The position numbers were made by a program, and so were the translations under genes. From positions 186,001 through 250,000 of the forward strand of contig CADATZ010000002.1 in the NCBI GenBank assembly GCA_902791025.1: 64,000 nucleotides of DNA. The letters run 5' to 3'. Origin of the DNA: an uncultured Chloroflexota bacterium (lineage in GTDB: Bacteria > Chloroflexota > Anaerolineae > Anaerolineales > Anaerolineaceae). Positions 18,150 to 27,845 of this stretch are shown piece by piece; positions within the stretch are counted from its first letter, which is position 1, and every line of letters begins with the position of its first letter. A model generated the notes under the pieces. It saw only the letters and a program-made list of their open reading frames with translations. It was not told the origin of the DNA and made no database searches.

Positions 18150-19415
18150 ATGAAAGAAATCATTCAACGCGTTAAGGGAACTCGTGAATTTTATCCGGAA
18201 GATATGGCATTCCGGACCTGGCTTTACAAACAAATGCGGGCCATTTCAGAATCCTTTGCTTATCAGGAATATGACGGACCGTTTCTTGAAAAACTCGACC
18301 TCTACGCCGCCAAATCCGGCGAAGAGCTGGTAAAAGAGCAGTCCTTCGTCTTTATGGACCGCGGCGGCTCAGAAGTCGCACTGCGTCCGGAGCTGACGCC
18401 CTCTCTGGCGCGCATGGTCGCACAGCGGCAGAACCTGCTCTCGTTCCCGCTGCGCATGTGGTCCTTCGGCCCCTTCTGGCGCTACGAGCAGCCGCAAAAA
18501 GGCCGCAGCCGTGAATTTTTCCAGTGGAACATCGACCTCATCGGCGTAAAATCCTACCAATCAGATGCCGAACTGCTGGCCATCTGTGCTTCCTTCTTCA
18601 AACGGGTCGGACTCACCCCGGAACATGTCCGTATAAACGTCAACAACCGCCGCCTGATGGATGGCGCTCTGGCAAAGATCGGCATTGAGGGCGAAGAGAA
18701 GGCCCTTGCCTTCCGTATGATCGACCGCCGCGATAAAATGCGCAAAGACGCCTGGTATGAATACGGACAGGAAGGCGGTATGTCCGTCGAAAAGATCGAT
18801 GCACTCGTGGCTCTGCTTGAAAACAAAGAGCTGTGGAAAGAATCCGATGAGCTGAAAGAAATCTTTGCCCTGCTGGACAAGATGGGACTGAGTGACTATT
18901 TCGCTTACGATCCGGAAGTAATCCGCGGCCTGCTTTATTACACAGGTACAGTCTTCGAAGCCCGCGATCTCGCCAAAGACGGACGGGCGATCCTTGGCGG
19001 AGGACGCTATGAGAACCTGGTCGGGGAAGTCGGCGGTGACCCGCTGCCGGGCGTCGGCTTTGCCATGGGCGACGTGATGATCCGTGTCGTCCTTGAAAAA
19101 TACGGTCTCTATCCGGAGCTGAAGATCCAGCCGGCGGACTTTATGGTGACCTGTTTCGATGCCGCCGGGCTGCCGGATTCCTACGCCATCGCCATGGAGC
19201 TGCGCGAGGCTGGGCTGAACGTCTCCTGTTACCCGGAAGCGATCAAGTTGGACAAACAGATCAAGTATGCCAACAAGATCGGTGCAAAAGCTTTGGTGAT
19301 TGCCGGTCCGGACGAACTGGCAGCCGGCAAAGTGACGATCAAAGATCTCGTCAACCGCACACAACAAACCGTTGACCGCACCGATGCAGCAGCGGTACTG
19401 AAAAATCTCGAATAA
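18150..19415 (+). CDS. hisS: Histidyl-tRNA synthetase
   Basis: Class II aminoacyl-tRNA synthetase charging tRNA-His. 421 residues, normal for bacterial HisRS. Seen: VKGTREFYPEDM at the N-terminus, motif 2 FGPFWRYEQPQKGRSREFFQ, the His-binding block GLLYYTGTVFEA, motif 3 ILGGGRYENLVG and GVGFAMG, and an anticodon-binding domain from about residue 325 (IKYANKIGAKALVI). AAGGAGAATCATAA precedes the ATG. Composition returns to the GC-richer style of the genome. A strong terminator follows. Confidence 0.93.
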   Translation: MKEIIQRVKGTREFYPEDMAFRTWLYKQMRAISESFAYQEYDGPFLEKLDLYAAKSGEELVKEQSFVFMDRGGSEVALRPELTPSLARMVAQRQNLLSFPLRMWSFGPFWRYEQPQKGRSREFFQWNIDLIGVKSYQSDAELLAICASFFKRVGLTPEHVRINVNNRRLMDGALAKIGIEGEEKALAFRMIDRRDKMRKDAWYEYGQEGGMSVEKIDALVALLENKELWKESDELKEIFALLDKMGLSDYFAYDPEVIRGLLYYTGTVFEARDLAKDGRAILGGGRYENLVGEVGGDPLPGVGFAMGDVMIRVVLEKYGLYPELKIQPADFMVTCFDAAGLPDSYAIAMELREAGLNVSCYPEAIKLDKQIKYANKIGAKALVIAGPDELAAGKVTIKDLVNRTQQTVDRTDAAAVLKNLE

Positions 19416-19434
19416 TCAAAGATCATAAGTTTTC

Positions 19435-19467
19435 AAAAAAACTGACTTGCGAAAGTCAGTTTTTTTA
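19435..19467 (+). terminator. Rho-independent terminator after hisS
   Basis: ACTGACTT-GCGA-AAGTCAGT stem-loop (19441-19460) flanked by A-run and followed by seven T. The A-run on the other side could let it act in both directions, also ending the minus-strand gene at 19540. Confidence 0.9.
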
Positions 19468-19539
19468 TATTACTCAGCACCTCACGGCATAAAACCGCAC
19501 AGGCGTCCTCCATTCTAAATAGACACTTCAGAAATGATT

Positions 19540-20076
19540 TTATGGGATCTCACAGATAACCAGCTCACCCAGATGAGCAGGATCAGGTGCTTTTCCTGGA
19601 CTTAATGCTTCCTGTGTCGTTTGAACCTTCAGCTCATTGCCGTTTGCCTCAGCATGGTCAAGAATGTGCTTTTGCAGCAGCACACCCAATTCTGTCTCCG
19701 GGAAAATGATAGCGGCGGGTTTGTAATTGTCGATGAAATGCGCCATGACCCGTATATAACGCTCAGCCTCCACAGCGGCCAGTGTAGGGTCATCATAAAC
19801 AAACACACGGTCAGCACCGTACGCGTAAAATTTCCGCGCATTTTCAACCAAACCGTTCCCAATCAGGAGCAGCTGTGCTTTGTCCCCGCTCTCCGCAGCC
19901 ATTTCACGGGCTTTTACCAGTAATTCCAAAGTAAGGGGGTGAAGGTCCCCGCTGCTCTGAAACTCTCCGAAAACCGTCACTCCACGCCACTCCTCTACAT
20001 TCGGATCAGGAAAAGAGGTTTCATGATAGCTGACGGTATTTTCTGCGTTGACTTTTGAACTGATAATAATTTTCAT
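19540..20076 (-). CDS. Stand-alone electron transfer flavoprotein alpha-like N-terminal domain
   Basis: 178 residues matching only the N-terminal half of EtfA: GVTVFGEFQSSGDLHPLTLELL, AREMAAESGDKAQLLLIG, FYAYGADRVFVYDDPTLA, and a TELGVLLQKHIL stretch where EtfA has its first-domain ending. The C-terminal FAD-binding domain of normal EtfA (about 320 residues) is absent, and the frame stops cleanly. No EtfB or second EtfA part is adjacent. It could be a decayed gene or a small adenine-nucleotide-alpha-hydrolase-like protein with a new job. It is divergent from metH, 165 bp apart. Confidence 0.6.
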   Translation of the reverse strand: MKIIISSKVNAENTVSYHETSFPDPNVEEWRGVTVFGEFQSSGDLHPLTLELLVKAREMAAESGDKAQLLLIGNGLVENARKFYAYGADRVFVYDDPTLAAVEAERYIRVMAHFIDNYKPAAIIFPETELGVLLQKHILDHAEANGNELKVQTTQEALSPGKAPDPAHLGELVICEIP

Positions 20077-20241
20077 AGATTAAATTGAAATGTAATTACT
20101 CCATCACATAGATATGTTTATTTTACCAGTATTGAAACTGAAATTCAACATATACAATATGGATATTTCTCATTCATTTAGCCTGTATGATAAAATACCT
20201 CTTATAATTAATGGGTTAGCTTATACATCTTGGAGGATATC

Positions 20242-22680
20242 ATGAATATTCGGGATTTGATTGGGAAAAAGATGCTTTATTTTGACGGCGGATTGGGTTC
20301 CCTTTTGCAGGCACAGGGCCTGCAGCCGGGGGAAGAACCGGAACGCTGGAACATTGAACACCCGGATATTATTGAAGAGGTTCATTTCTCCTACTACCGG
20401 GTCGGATGCCACATCGTAACAACTGATTCCCTGGGCTGCAATGAACTGAATTTCCCGGATGAAGGAACCTACAGCGTCGAATCGATTGCAAAAGCAGCTG
20501 TGGATAACGCGAAACGCGCCCGTGCACACGCCGATGAACTGGACAATGGAGCAGAACCCCGCTTTATCGCCTTCTCTATCGGTTCGCTCGGACGTCTCCT
20601 GAAGCCACTGGGAACACTTCCCTTTGAAGAAGCCTACAAGATTTTCGCACGAACCGTCCGAGCCGCCACGGCAGCCGGTGCTGATATTCTCCATTTTGAA
20701 ACCATCAATGATCTTTATGAAGTCAAAGCAGCGGTTCTGGCTGCCAAAGAAAACAGTGACCTGCCGGTCTTCGTCACGATGACCTATGATGCAAGCGGCA
20801 GACTCATGACCGGCGGCGATGTGCCGGGTGAGGTTGCTCTGCTCGAAGGGCTGGGCGTTGACGCGCTCGGCCTCAACTGCGGTCTTGGTCCAGCCCAGAT
20901 GAAGCCGATTGCGCTGAACATGCTGGAATACGCTTCGAAACCGGTGATCGTCAATCCAAATGCAGGTCTCCCCACAACGGTCAATGGCCGCACGGTTTAC
21001 TCTGTCGGTCCGGAAGAATTTGCCGGAGTGATGGAGGAACTCATCCGTGCGGGCGTCTGGATCGCGGGCGGCTGCTGCGGCACCACACCGGCGCATATGG
21101 CTGCCATGATCGACCGCAGCAAAGGCATTGAGCACTTACCACTCACAAAGAAGAACCGCTCCCTCGTCTGCGGTACATCCAAAACTGTCGAGATCGGTCC
21201 CGAACCGGTCATCATCGGCGAACGCATCAACCCGACCGGGAAGAAGAAATTCAAGGAAGCCCTGCGCAATCACGACATCGAATATATCGTCCGCGAAGGG
21301 ATCAAACAGCAGGACAGCGGCGCCCATGTGTTGGACGTCAATGTCGGACTGCCCGAAATCGACGAAACCCAGATGATGGCGGATGTGGTTTATGAACTGC
21401 AGAGCGTCATCGGCCTGCCGCTCCAGATAGACACCACCAACCCGGAAACGATGGAGAAAGCACTGCGTCTCTATAACGGCAAAGCCTTGATCAATTCCGT
21501 CAACGGGAAACAGGCTGTCATGGCACAGATCTTCCCACTGGTCAAAAAATACGGCGGGGTTGTTCTGGCGCTCTGCCTGGATGAGGACGGGATCCCGATG
21601 ACTGCGGAAGGACGACTTGCCATTGCTGACAAGATCTACAAAACCGCGGAAAGCTATGGTATCGAGAAAAAAGATATCCTTATCGACGCGCTTGCCATGA
21701 CCATCAGCTCCGAACCGGAAGCTGCCAAAGCCGCACTCGGGACCCTCGATGGGATCCGCGAACGCTATAACGGGCACACGATCCTTGGCGTTTCTAATAT
21801 CTCCTTTGGCCTGCCCCAGCGGGAAGTCATCAATTCCGCCTTTTACACCATGGCACTTTCCCACGGACTTTCCGCTGCCATCATCAACCCGAATTCGGAA
21901 CCGATGATGCGTGCTTACTACGCCTACCGTGCTCTGGCGGGTCTGGATGCCAACTGTCAGGAGTTTATCGAAAAAGCGCCTGCCATGGCTGCTGTAACGG
22001 CCGCAACTGCTCCTGCCGCCGATCATTCCGCCGCTGTTCCCGTATCGGGTTCAGCAGACACACTGGAAGCCTGCATTGAGCGGGGATTGAAAGATGGCGC
22101 CGCTGCCTTTGCGGGTGAGCTGCTCAAGGACCATACCGCCCTGGATATCATCAACGGAGAACTGATTCCCGGACTGAACAAAGTCGGTAAGGACTTTGAG
22201 AAAGGCAAAGCCTTCCTCCCGCAGCTGCTGATGAGCGCTGAATCCGCTAAAGCTGCCTTTGAGGTGTTGAAAAACCATATGGCCCGCTCCGGCGAGATTC
22301 GAGAAAAGAAAGGAACCATCGTCCTGGCGACTGTCAAAGGTGACATCCACGACATCGGAAAGAACATCGTCAAGGTGCTGCTGGAAAATTATGATTATGA
22401 AGTCATCGACCTCGGCAAGGATGTGGATCCTTCCATCATCACCCAAACCGTTGTCGAAACGCATGCCAAATACTGCGGTCTTTCCGCACTGATGACCACC
22501 ACCGTTCCCGCGATGGAGGAGACCATCAAACAGCTGCGGGAAGCCGCTCCCTGGTGCAAGGTGATGGTCGGCGGCGCCGTGATGACCCAGGCCTACGCTG
22601 ACATGATTGGTGCTGATGCCTATTGCAAGGACGCGATGGCGGGAGTCAGCTACGCGGAGGAGCAGCTCTCTACCTTCTGA
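20242..22680 (+). CDS. metH: Cobalamin-dependent methionine synthase lacking the reactivation domain
   Basis: Moves methyl from methyltetrahydrofolate via B12 to homocysteine. 812 residues: homocysteine-binding barrel (about 1-300, with GGCCGTTP zinc-Cys pair), pterin-binding barrel (about 315-600, IIGERINPTGKKKF, VLDVNVG), helical cap (about 620-710), and B12 domain with the cobalt-binding DIHDIGKNIV. The SAM-dependent reactivation domain that E. coli MetH carries is missing; a separate protein encoded convergently at 22670 supplies it. The ATG at 20242 follows GGAGG by 5 bases; the upstream TTG at 20230 would include the Shine-Dalgarno sequence itself. Confidence 0.93.
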   Translation: MNIRDLIGKKMLYFDGGLGSLLQAQGLQPGEEPERWNIEHPDIIEEVHFSYYRVGCHIVTTDSLGCNELNFPDEGTYSVESIAKAAVDNAKRARAHADELDNGAEPRFIAFSIGSLGRLLKPLGTLPFEEAYKIFARTVRAATAAGADILHFETINDLYEVKAAVLAAKENSDLPVFVTMTYDASGRLMTGGDVPGEVALLEGLGVDALGLNCGLGPAQMKPIALNMLEYASKPVIVNPNAGLPTTVNGRTVYSVGPEEFAGVMEELIRAGVWIAGGCCGTTPAHMAAMIDRSKGIEHLPLTKKNRSLVCGTSKTVEIGPEPVIIGERINPTGKKKFKEALRNHDIEYIVREGIKQQDSGAHVLDVNVGLPEIDETQMMADVVYELQSVIGLPLQIDTTNPETMEKALRLYNGKALINSVNGKQAVMAQIFPLVKKYGGVVLALCLDEDGIPMTAEGRLAIADKIYKTAESYGIEKKDILIDALAMTISSEPEAAKAALGTLDGIRERYNGHTILGVSNISFGLPQREVINSAFYTMALSHGLSAAIINPNSEPMMRAYYAYRALAGLDANCQEFIEKAPAMAAVTAATAPAADHSAAVPVSGSADTLEACIERGLKDGAAAFAGELLKDHTALDIINGELIPGLNKVGKDFEKGKAFLPQLLMSAESAKAAFEVLKNHMARSGEIREKKGTIVLATVKGDIHDIGKNIVKVLLENYDYEVIDLGKDVDPSIITQTVVETHAKYCGLSALMTTTVPAMEETIKQLREAAPWCKVMVGGAVMTQAYADMIGADAYCKDAMAGVSYAEEQLSTF

Positions 22681-23317
22681 ATTTACAATCTGTTTTTGAG
22701 CATTCCTCGCAGCCCTGCCGGTGACAATTACTGTTGGTTTTACTGATGCCGATTATGGCAGTGACAGATTTGATTGGCACCATCAGGCCGGAATCGGTGA
22801 CGGTGAGACCGATGTTTTTCTGCGCCTTCAGTAAATAGAGAAAATCCCGCTGACAATCAAGCGACAGATCGCCGTATCCGGGACTGAAGCGCGGACGGAG
22901 AAAAAGCCCTTCAGCTGCGGCTTCCTGCCGCAGCTTTTCATTTTCATCGTCACAGTAGGCCTCAATGACAGCCGCAGCCGCAGCCTGCATGACAGCCCCT
23001 TTAGCGCTGTCCATCAGCGCGGCGCGTTTGATAAGCGTGTCTACGGCAATACCCAATGTGGCGGCAAAGAGATAGACCTCACCGCATCCCGTGAGATTAC
23101 GCTGCAGAGAGCGGCTCCGCAAATGCAGGGAAGCGATTTGAAACGCGTCATCCTCACAGAAAACCAGCGGATAACGTTCATGGATCGAACGTGGAACTGC
23201 CGCGGCTTCCACCTCCGCGATACAGGCGTCGATCAAAGCTGAAATTTTCTCATCCGGCTTTGTTCCGTGATATCCAAGATAACGTGCCGCTTCCCGCGGG
23301 TCAACATTGTATAACAT
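22670..23317 (-). CDS. Stand-alone methionine synthase reactivation domain protein
   Basis: 215 residues homologous to the C-terminal activation domain of MetH, which binds SAM and re-methylates oxidised cob(II)alamin. Seen: the SAM-site signature RPRFSPGYGDLSLDCQ, then GLMVPIKSVTAIIGIS. The N-terminal part (DPREAARYLGYHG) is typical of the free-standing form. The C-terminus is Cys-rich (CHRQGCEECSKTDC), which hints at metal binding, my inference. Its 3' end overlaps that of metH by 11 bases, tail to tail; metF lies upstream on the same strand across a palindromic repeat. Confidence 0.88.
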   Translation of the reverse strand: MLYNVDPREAARYLGYHGTKPDEKISALIDACIAEVEAAAVPRSIHERYPLVFCEDDAFQIASLHLRSRSLQRNLTGCGEVYLFAATLGIAVDTLIKRAALMDSAKGAVMQAAAAAVIEAYCDDENEKLRQEAAAEGLFLRPRFSPGYGDLSLDCQRDFLYLLKAQKNIGLTVTDSGLMVPIKSVTAIIGISKTNSNCHRQGCEECSKTDCKFRR

Positions 23318-23365
23318 GGTTAAATGTGTATTCGGAGGCTATCTTCCTATGCTCAATGCCAGCAC

Positions 23366-23420
23366 ATGGGGACAGACGCGCTCGTGTCGGTTTCGCGACA
23401 CAAGACGCCAGTCCCCACGT
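23366..23420. repeat. GGGAC-type palindromic intergenic repeat
   Basis: Imperfect inverted repeat: outer arms CATGGGGACAG and CCAGTCCCCACGTG, inner arms GTGTCGG/GCGACAC around a TTTC loop. The architecture and much of the sequence recur at 40506-40560. It fills the space between metF and the reactivation-protein gene. Confidence 0.75.
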
Positions 23421-23439
23421 GCTGCATACGTCTTATGTC

Positions 23440-24303
23440 TCAAAGGATTTCCGACAGGTTTTCCTTGATCTTTGCCGCCACATCCGGCTTATTCATGGAA
23501 TAGACATGGATCCCCTTCACACCGTTCGCCACCAGATCGATGATCTGCTCCGTGGCGTAGGCGATACCGGCCTGCTTCATAGCCTTCGGATTATCACCGA
23601 ATTTGTCGGCAATGGAAAGGAACCGTGCCGGGAAAACCGTTCCTGAGAGTTTAATAGCGGTTTCGATCTGCTTTTTCTGCGTGATGGGCATGATTCCCGC
23701 CAGAACCGGAATGGTAATGCCGATCTCGCGGATGCGGTAAAGGAAAGAGTACAGGATGCTGTTGTCAAAAAACATCTGTGTCGTCAGGAACGAACACCCG
23801 GCATCCTGCTTGCGTTTCAGATTATCCATATCCGCCTGCTTGGAAGGAGCTTCCGGATGGCCTTCCGGATAACAGGCACCGCCGATACAGAAATCACTGT
23901 ACTCACGGATATCTTCCATCAGTTCATTGGCATGATGATAACCATTCTGAATCGGGAATTCGTAACCCTCCGGGATATCCCCGCGCAGAGCCATAACGTT
24001 TTCGATTCCTCTGGCCTTCAGGTCATCCAGCCGTTCATGGATTCCGTTCCGGTCGGTAGTCACGCAGGTAATGTGGGGAAGTGCCGTCACGCCATAATCA
24101 TTCTGAATATCAGAAGCCATTTGGAAAGTATATTTACGTGTTCCGCCGTTCGCGCCATAAGTAACCGACATAAAATCCGGCTTCAGTGACGAAATCTTCA
24201 TCGTTGCCTCCCGATGCTTCGGGAAAAGGTCTTCGGTTTTTGGCGGGTACACTTCAAAAGAAATGGTTGGTTTCCCCTGCTTTAGAATTTCACTGATTTT
24301 CAT
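23440..24303 (-). CDS. metF: 5,10-methylenetetrahydrofolate reductase
   Basis: FAD enzyme that makes the 5-methyltetrahydrofolate used by MetH. 287 residues from the ATG at 24303. Seen: ISFEVYPPKTED at the N-terminus, SLKPDFMSVTYGANGGTR, PHITCVTTDRNGI, GIENVMALRGDIP, IGGACYPEGHPEAP, and FLTTQMFFDN. AAGGATGG sits 5-10 bases before 24303; an in-frame ATG 9 bases upstream has AAGG directly against it. Clustering with metH and its reactivation protein gives a complete methyl-transfer module. Confidence 0.95.
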   Translation of the reverse strand: MKISEILKQGKPTISFEVYPPKTEDLFPKHREATMKISSLKPDFMSVTYGANGGTRKYTFQMASDIQNDYGVTALPHITCVTTDRNGIHERLDDLKARGIENVMALRGDIPEGYEFPIQNGYHHANELMEDIREYSDFCIGGACYPEGHPEAPSKQADMDNLKRKQDAGCSFLTTQMFFDNSILYSFLYRIREIGITIPVLAGIMPITQKKQIETAIKLSGTVFPARFLSIADKFGDNPKAMKQAGIAYATEQIIDLVANGVKGIHVYSMNKPDVAAKIKENLSEIL

Positions 24304-24352
24304 GGCTTCCATCCTTAAGTATTGATACGGGTAAAATTATATCCTCATTCGT

Positions 24353-26104
24353 TTATTCCGTAAACTGCGCATTATAAATTTCCGCGTAAAATCCATTTTT
24401 CGCCAACAGCTGCTCATGGTTTCCCTGCTCAACTATGTGACCATCCCGCATCACCAGGATGATATCGGCATTGCGGATCGTGGAAAGCCGATGCGCGACG
24501 ATAAAGCTCGTCCGCCCCTTCATCATACGGACAAAAGCATTCTGGATCAGGATCTCTGTACGCGTATCAATAGAAGAAGTCGCCTCATCCAGGATCAGCA
24601 TCGGCGGCAGACAGAGCATAACGCGGGCAATACAAAGCAGCTGCTTCTGTCCCTGGGAGAGACCTCCACCGCTTTCGGTGATCACCGTATCATACCCCTG
24701 CGGCAAACGTCGAATGAAACTATGCGCATGTGCAGCCTTTGCCGCGGCAATCATTTCTTCTTCGCTTGCATCCGGTTTACCCATACAAAGATTTTCACGG
24801 ATCGTTCCATTCTTCAGCCAGGTTTCCTGCAGCACCATTCCGTAATTCGCACGCAGACTCTTCCGCGTGACATCTCGGATATCATGCCCCATCACACGGA
24901 TCGCGCCATCATCCACATCATAAAAGCGCATCAGCAGATTGATGATGGTGGTCTTACCGCACCCGGTTGGGCCAACAATCGCCACCCGCTGCCCGGGCTT
25001 GACATTGATCGTGAAATTCTCAATCAGTTTCTGCTCCGGTACATAAGAGAAGCGGACATGATCCACATCCACGGAACCGCTCACCTCGTCCAGTTCCACC
25101 GCGTTTTCCGGCTCCGGAATCTGCGGGTCAGCTTCAATAAGCTCAAAAATTCGCCCCGCACAAGCCAGAGCGTTCTGAAACTCCGTGATCACACCAGAAA
25201 TTTCGTTGAAGGGTTTTGTATATTGGTTGGCATAGCTCAGAAAAGCGGTCAGCTGTCCGACACTCAACCGTCCCCGCAGCGCGGAAAGGGCACCGGCTAA
25301 GGCGACCGCGGCATAAACCAGATTATTCACAAAGCGCGTGCCGGGGTTCGTGAGCGAGGAATAGAATGTCGCCCGTAGGGAATATTTCTTCACCCGTTCA
25401 TTGATCTCATCGAACTGCTCCAGAGACTTCTTCTCATAGGAAAAAGCTCTTACGACCTCACTATTGCCAATCATTTCCTCCATGAAGGCAGTCTGCTCCC
25501 CGCGGGTTTCGGACTGCAGCTTGAACATATCAAAGGTATGACGGGCAATAAATGACGCAACAAACAGCGAAAGCGGCGTAATAAAGACCACCAGCAGAGC
25601 GATCTGCCAGTTCACGGAAAACATCACACCAAGGGTGCCGAGAATCGTCAGAATTCCGCTGAAGAGCTGCGTGAAGCCCATCAGCAGACCATCGGCAAAC
25701 TGATCCACGTCCGCGATCACACGGCTCACAATATCTCCGTGCGGATGAGAATCCAGATAGCTGAGCGGTAGGATCTCGATTTTCCGCATAGCGTCATTTC
25801 TCAGATCTCGAACGATCTCAAAGGTCATGCGGTTGTTGCAGATGTTCATCACCCACTGCGCCGCAGCTGCCAGCCCGGCACAGACACAGACGACCTTCAG
25901 CGTATCAAGAACAGCAGCCAGGTCAACCTGTCCTTTCCCGATGATGTGGTCTATAGCGCGTCCGTTGACCACCGGGATATAAAGCGTCAGGAAAACATTC
26001 GCTGCTGCGCAGAGAATGGAAACTACCAGCAGCAGCCAGTGGCTGCGGATACGCTTCACCACCTTCAGAAAGGTACCGGGAGCTGCTTTACTGTTCTTCT
26101 TCAC
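24353..26104 (-). CDS. ABC exporter half-transporter with consensus ATPase site
   Basis: 583 residues: six membrane helices in residues about 20-310, then an ATPase domain with GPTGCGKTT (Walker A), LSQGQKQL (signature), and MLILDEATSSID with the catalytic Glu. It pairs with the upstream gene as a heterodimeric drug or lipid exporter. I chose the GTG at 26104: AGGAGG lies six bases upstream, whereas the ATG at 26149 lacks a ribosome binding site. This start overlaps the upstream stop by 17 bases, so the two are translationally coupled. Confidence 0.9.
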   Translation of the reverse strand: MKKNSKAAPGTFLKVVKRIRSHWLLLVVSILCAAANVFLTLYIPVVNGRAIDHIIGKGQVDLAAVLDTLKVVCVCAGLAAAAQWVMNICNNRMTFEIVRDLRNDAMRKIEILPLSYLDSHPHGDIVSRVIADVDQFADGLLMGFTQLFSGILTILGTLGVMFSVNWQIALLVVFITPLSLFVASFIARHTFDMFKLQSETRGEQTAFMEEMIGNSEVVRAFSYEKKSLEQFDEINERVKKYSLRATFYSSLTNPGTRFVNNLVYAAVALAGALSALRGRLSVGQLTAFLSYANQYTKPFNEISGVITEFQNALACAGRIFELIEADPQIPEPENAVELDEVSGSVDVDHVRFSYVPEQKLIENFTINVKPGQRVAIVGPTGCGKTTIINLLMRFYDVDDGAIRVMGHDIRDVTRKSLRANYGMVLQETWLKNGTIRENLCMGKPDASEEEMIAAAKAAHAHSFIRRLPQGYDTVITESGGGLSQGQKQLLCIARVMLCLPPMLILDEATSSIDTRTEILIQNAFVRMMKGRTSFIVAHRLSTIRNADIILVMRDGHIVEQGNHEQLLAKNGFYAEIYNAQFTE

Positions 26105-27836
26105 TGCCGGCCTCCTTTCCATCATTTTCTTTCTTAAATTGTGAATCATAGATCTCGCGATAAACCGGGCAGCTTTCCATCAGTTCATCATGTTTCCCTA
26201 ACCCGACAGCATGCCCATCATCCAGTACCAGGATCTGATCCGCAAAGCGAACTGATGCGGTACGCTGAGAGACAATAACGACGGTCATATTCGGATCCGC
26301 TTCACGGATCGCATGCCGCAGCTTCGCGTCTGTCATATAATCCAGGGCGCTTGCACTGTCATCCAGGATCAATATCTCAGGCTTTCGTGTCAAAGCGCGG
26401 GCAATCGTAAGCCGCTGACGCTGCCCGCCGGAGAAGTTGCGTCCTTCCTGGGCAACTTCCGCGTCAAGCTCACCTTTCTTTCCACGGACAAACTCCTCTG
26501 CTTGAGCAATACGCAGTGCCTCACACATGGCAGCCTCATCCGCGTCAGGATCCGCCATCAGCAGGTTGGAACGGATCGTTCCTTTGAACAGTACCGCCTT
26601 CTGAGGAACGATCCCAATCTTTTTTCTCAGGGATTCCGGGGCATAGCTTTGTACATCAACACCATCCACCCGGACGATTCCGCCTGTCGTGTCAAAAAAG
26701 CGCGGAATCAGATTCACAACCGAACTTTTTCCGGATCCGGTACCGCCAATAATTCCCAGCGTCTCTCCATGACCGACAGAAAAACTGATATCAGACAGAG
26801 ATTCATCCCCCGCATTGGGATAAGTCAGTGAAACATGATCAAACTCCAGGCAGGCATTACCTGTCCTTTCGCTTTCCGGCTGGATATCCATACCGGCTTT
26901 CATCAAAAGAACATCCTGAATCCGATCAGCGGATGCCATCGCTTTGGAGATCGTCACAATGAGGTTGGCAAACTTGATCAGTTCCACCAGAATCTGGGAC
27001 ATATAATTGACCAGCGCGACTACCTGTCCTTGTCTCAACTCTCCAACATCTACGCGCAGCGCACCGTAATAGATCAATGCGGCGGTAGCGAGATTGACGA
27101 TGGCATAGGTCAGCGGATTCATCAATGCCGAGATCCGTCCCACATGCTGCTGCATCCGCGTCAGCTCTTCATTACCCGATTCAAAATCAGAAAGCTCTTT
27201 GTCCTCATTGTTGAACGCCCGAATCACACGGACCCCGGTAAGATTCTGCCGGGTCATGTTCAGCAAACCGTCCAGTTTCCCCTGTACTTTTTTATACAGC
27301 GGCGTTGTGATCTTCATGAGGCCAAAAATCACAGCTGCCAGGATCGGGATCGTAACGACGAAGATCAACGCTGCCCGCACATTCACGGTGAAAGCCATGA
27401 TCATGGCGCCGAAAACGATAAAGGGAGAGCGCAGCAGCAGCCGCAGTGCCAGGTTCAACCCGGTCTGCACCTGATTGATATCAGAGGTGATGCGGGTAAG
27501 CAGCGTGGACGTCCCGACGGTCTGAGCCTTACTGTAGGAAAGCGACTGGATATGGTCAAACAGCTCGTGGCGCAGGGTAGCTGCTAATCCGACTGCCGCT
27601 TTAGCGGAAAAATACTGTGCCGTGATCGAAAACAACATCCCGATCAGGCCCAGTGCCGCCATCAGCAGCGCATCCCGGATGATAATACCCTCATCCGCAC
27701 CGGCGATACCGACATCGATGATGTTAGCGACTACCAGCGGGATCAGCAATTCAAAAGAAGCCTCGAGCAGCTTAAACAGCGGCCCGAGGATAGCTTCCTT
27801 CCGATATCGTTTGAGATAAGACAGGAGCGTCTTCAT
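26088..27836 (-). CDS. ABC exporter half-transporter with degenerate ATPase site
   Basis: 582 residues: membrane domain (about 1-310) and ATPase domain with GGTGSGKSS (Walker A), FSGGQRQR (signature) and ILILDDSASALD, where Asp replaces the catalytic Glu after Walker B. One consensus and one degenerate site is the hallmark of heterodimeric exporters such as BmrCD, LmrCD or TmrAB. Substrate unknown. It starts 9 bases after the stop of the COG2509 flavoprotein gene without a clear ribosome binding site, suggesting read-through coupling. Confidence 0.9.
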   Translation of the reverse strand: MKTLLSYLKRYRKEAILGPLFKLLEASFELLIPLVVANIIDVGIAGADEGIIIRDALLMAALGLIGMLFSITAQYFSAKAAVGLAATLRHELFDHIQSLSYSKAQTVGTSTLLTRITSDINQVQTGLNLALRLLLRSPFIVFGAMIMAFTVNVRAALIFVVTIPILAAVIFGLMKITTPLYKKVQGKLDGLLNMTRQNLTGVRVIRAFNNEDKELSDFESGNEELTRMQQHVGRISALMNPLTYAIVNLATAALIYYGALRVDVGELRQGQVVALVNYMSQILVELIKFANLIVTISKAMASADRIQDVLLMKAGMDIQPESERTGNACLEFDHVSLTYPNAGDESLSDISFSVGHGETLGIIGGTGSGKSSVVNLIPRFFDTTGGIVRVDGVDVQSYAPESLRKKIGIVPQKAVLFKGTIRSNLLMADPDADEAAMCEALRIAQAEEFVRGKKGELDAEVAQEGRNFSGGQRQRLTIARALTRKPEILILDDSASALDYMTDAKLRHAIREADPNMTVVIVSQRTASVRFADQILVLDDGHAVGLGKHDELMESCPVYREIYDSQFKKENDGKEAGSEEEQ

Positions 27837-27845
27837 TTACAATAA

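Noticed and set aside
20077..20241. SAM or cobalamin riboswitch before metH
   Set aside because: Only 165 bp and no conserved block of either class.
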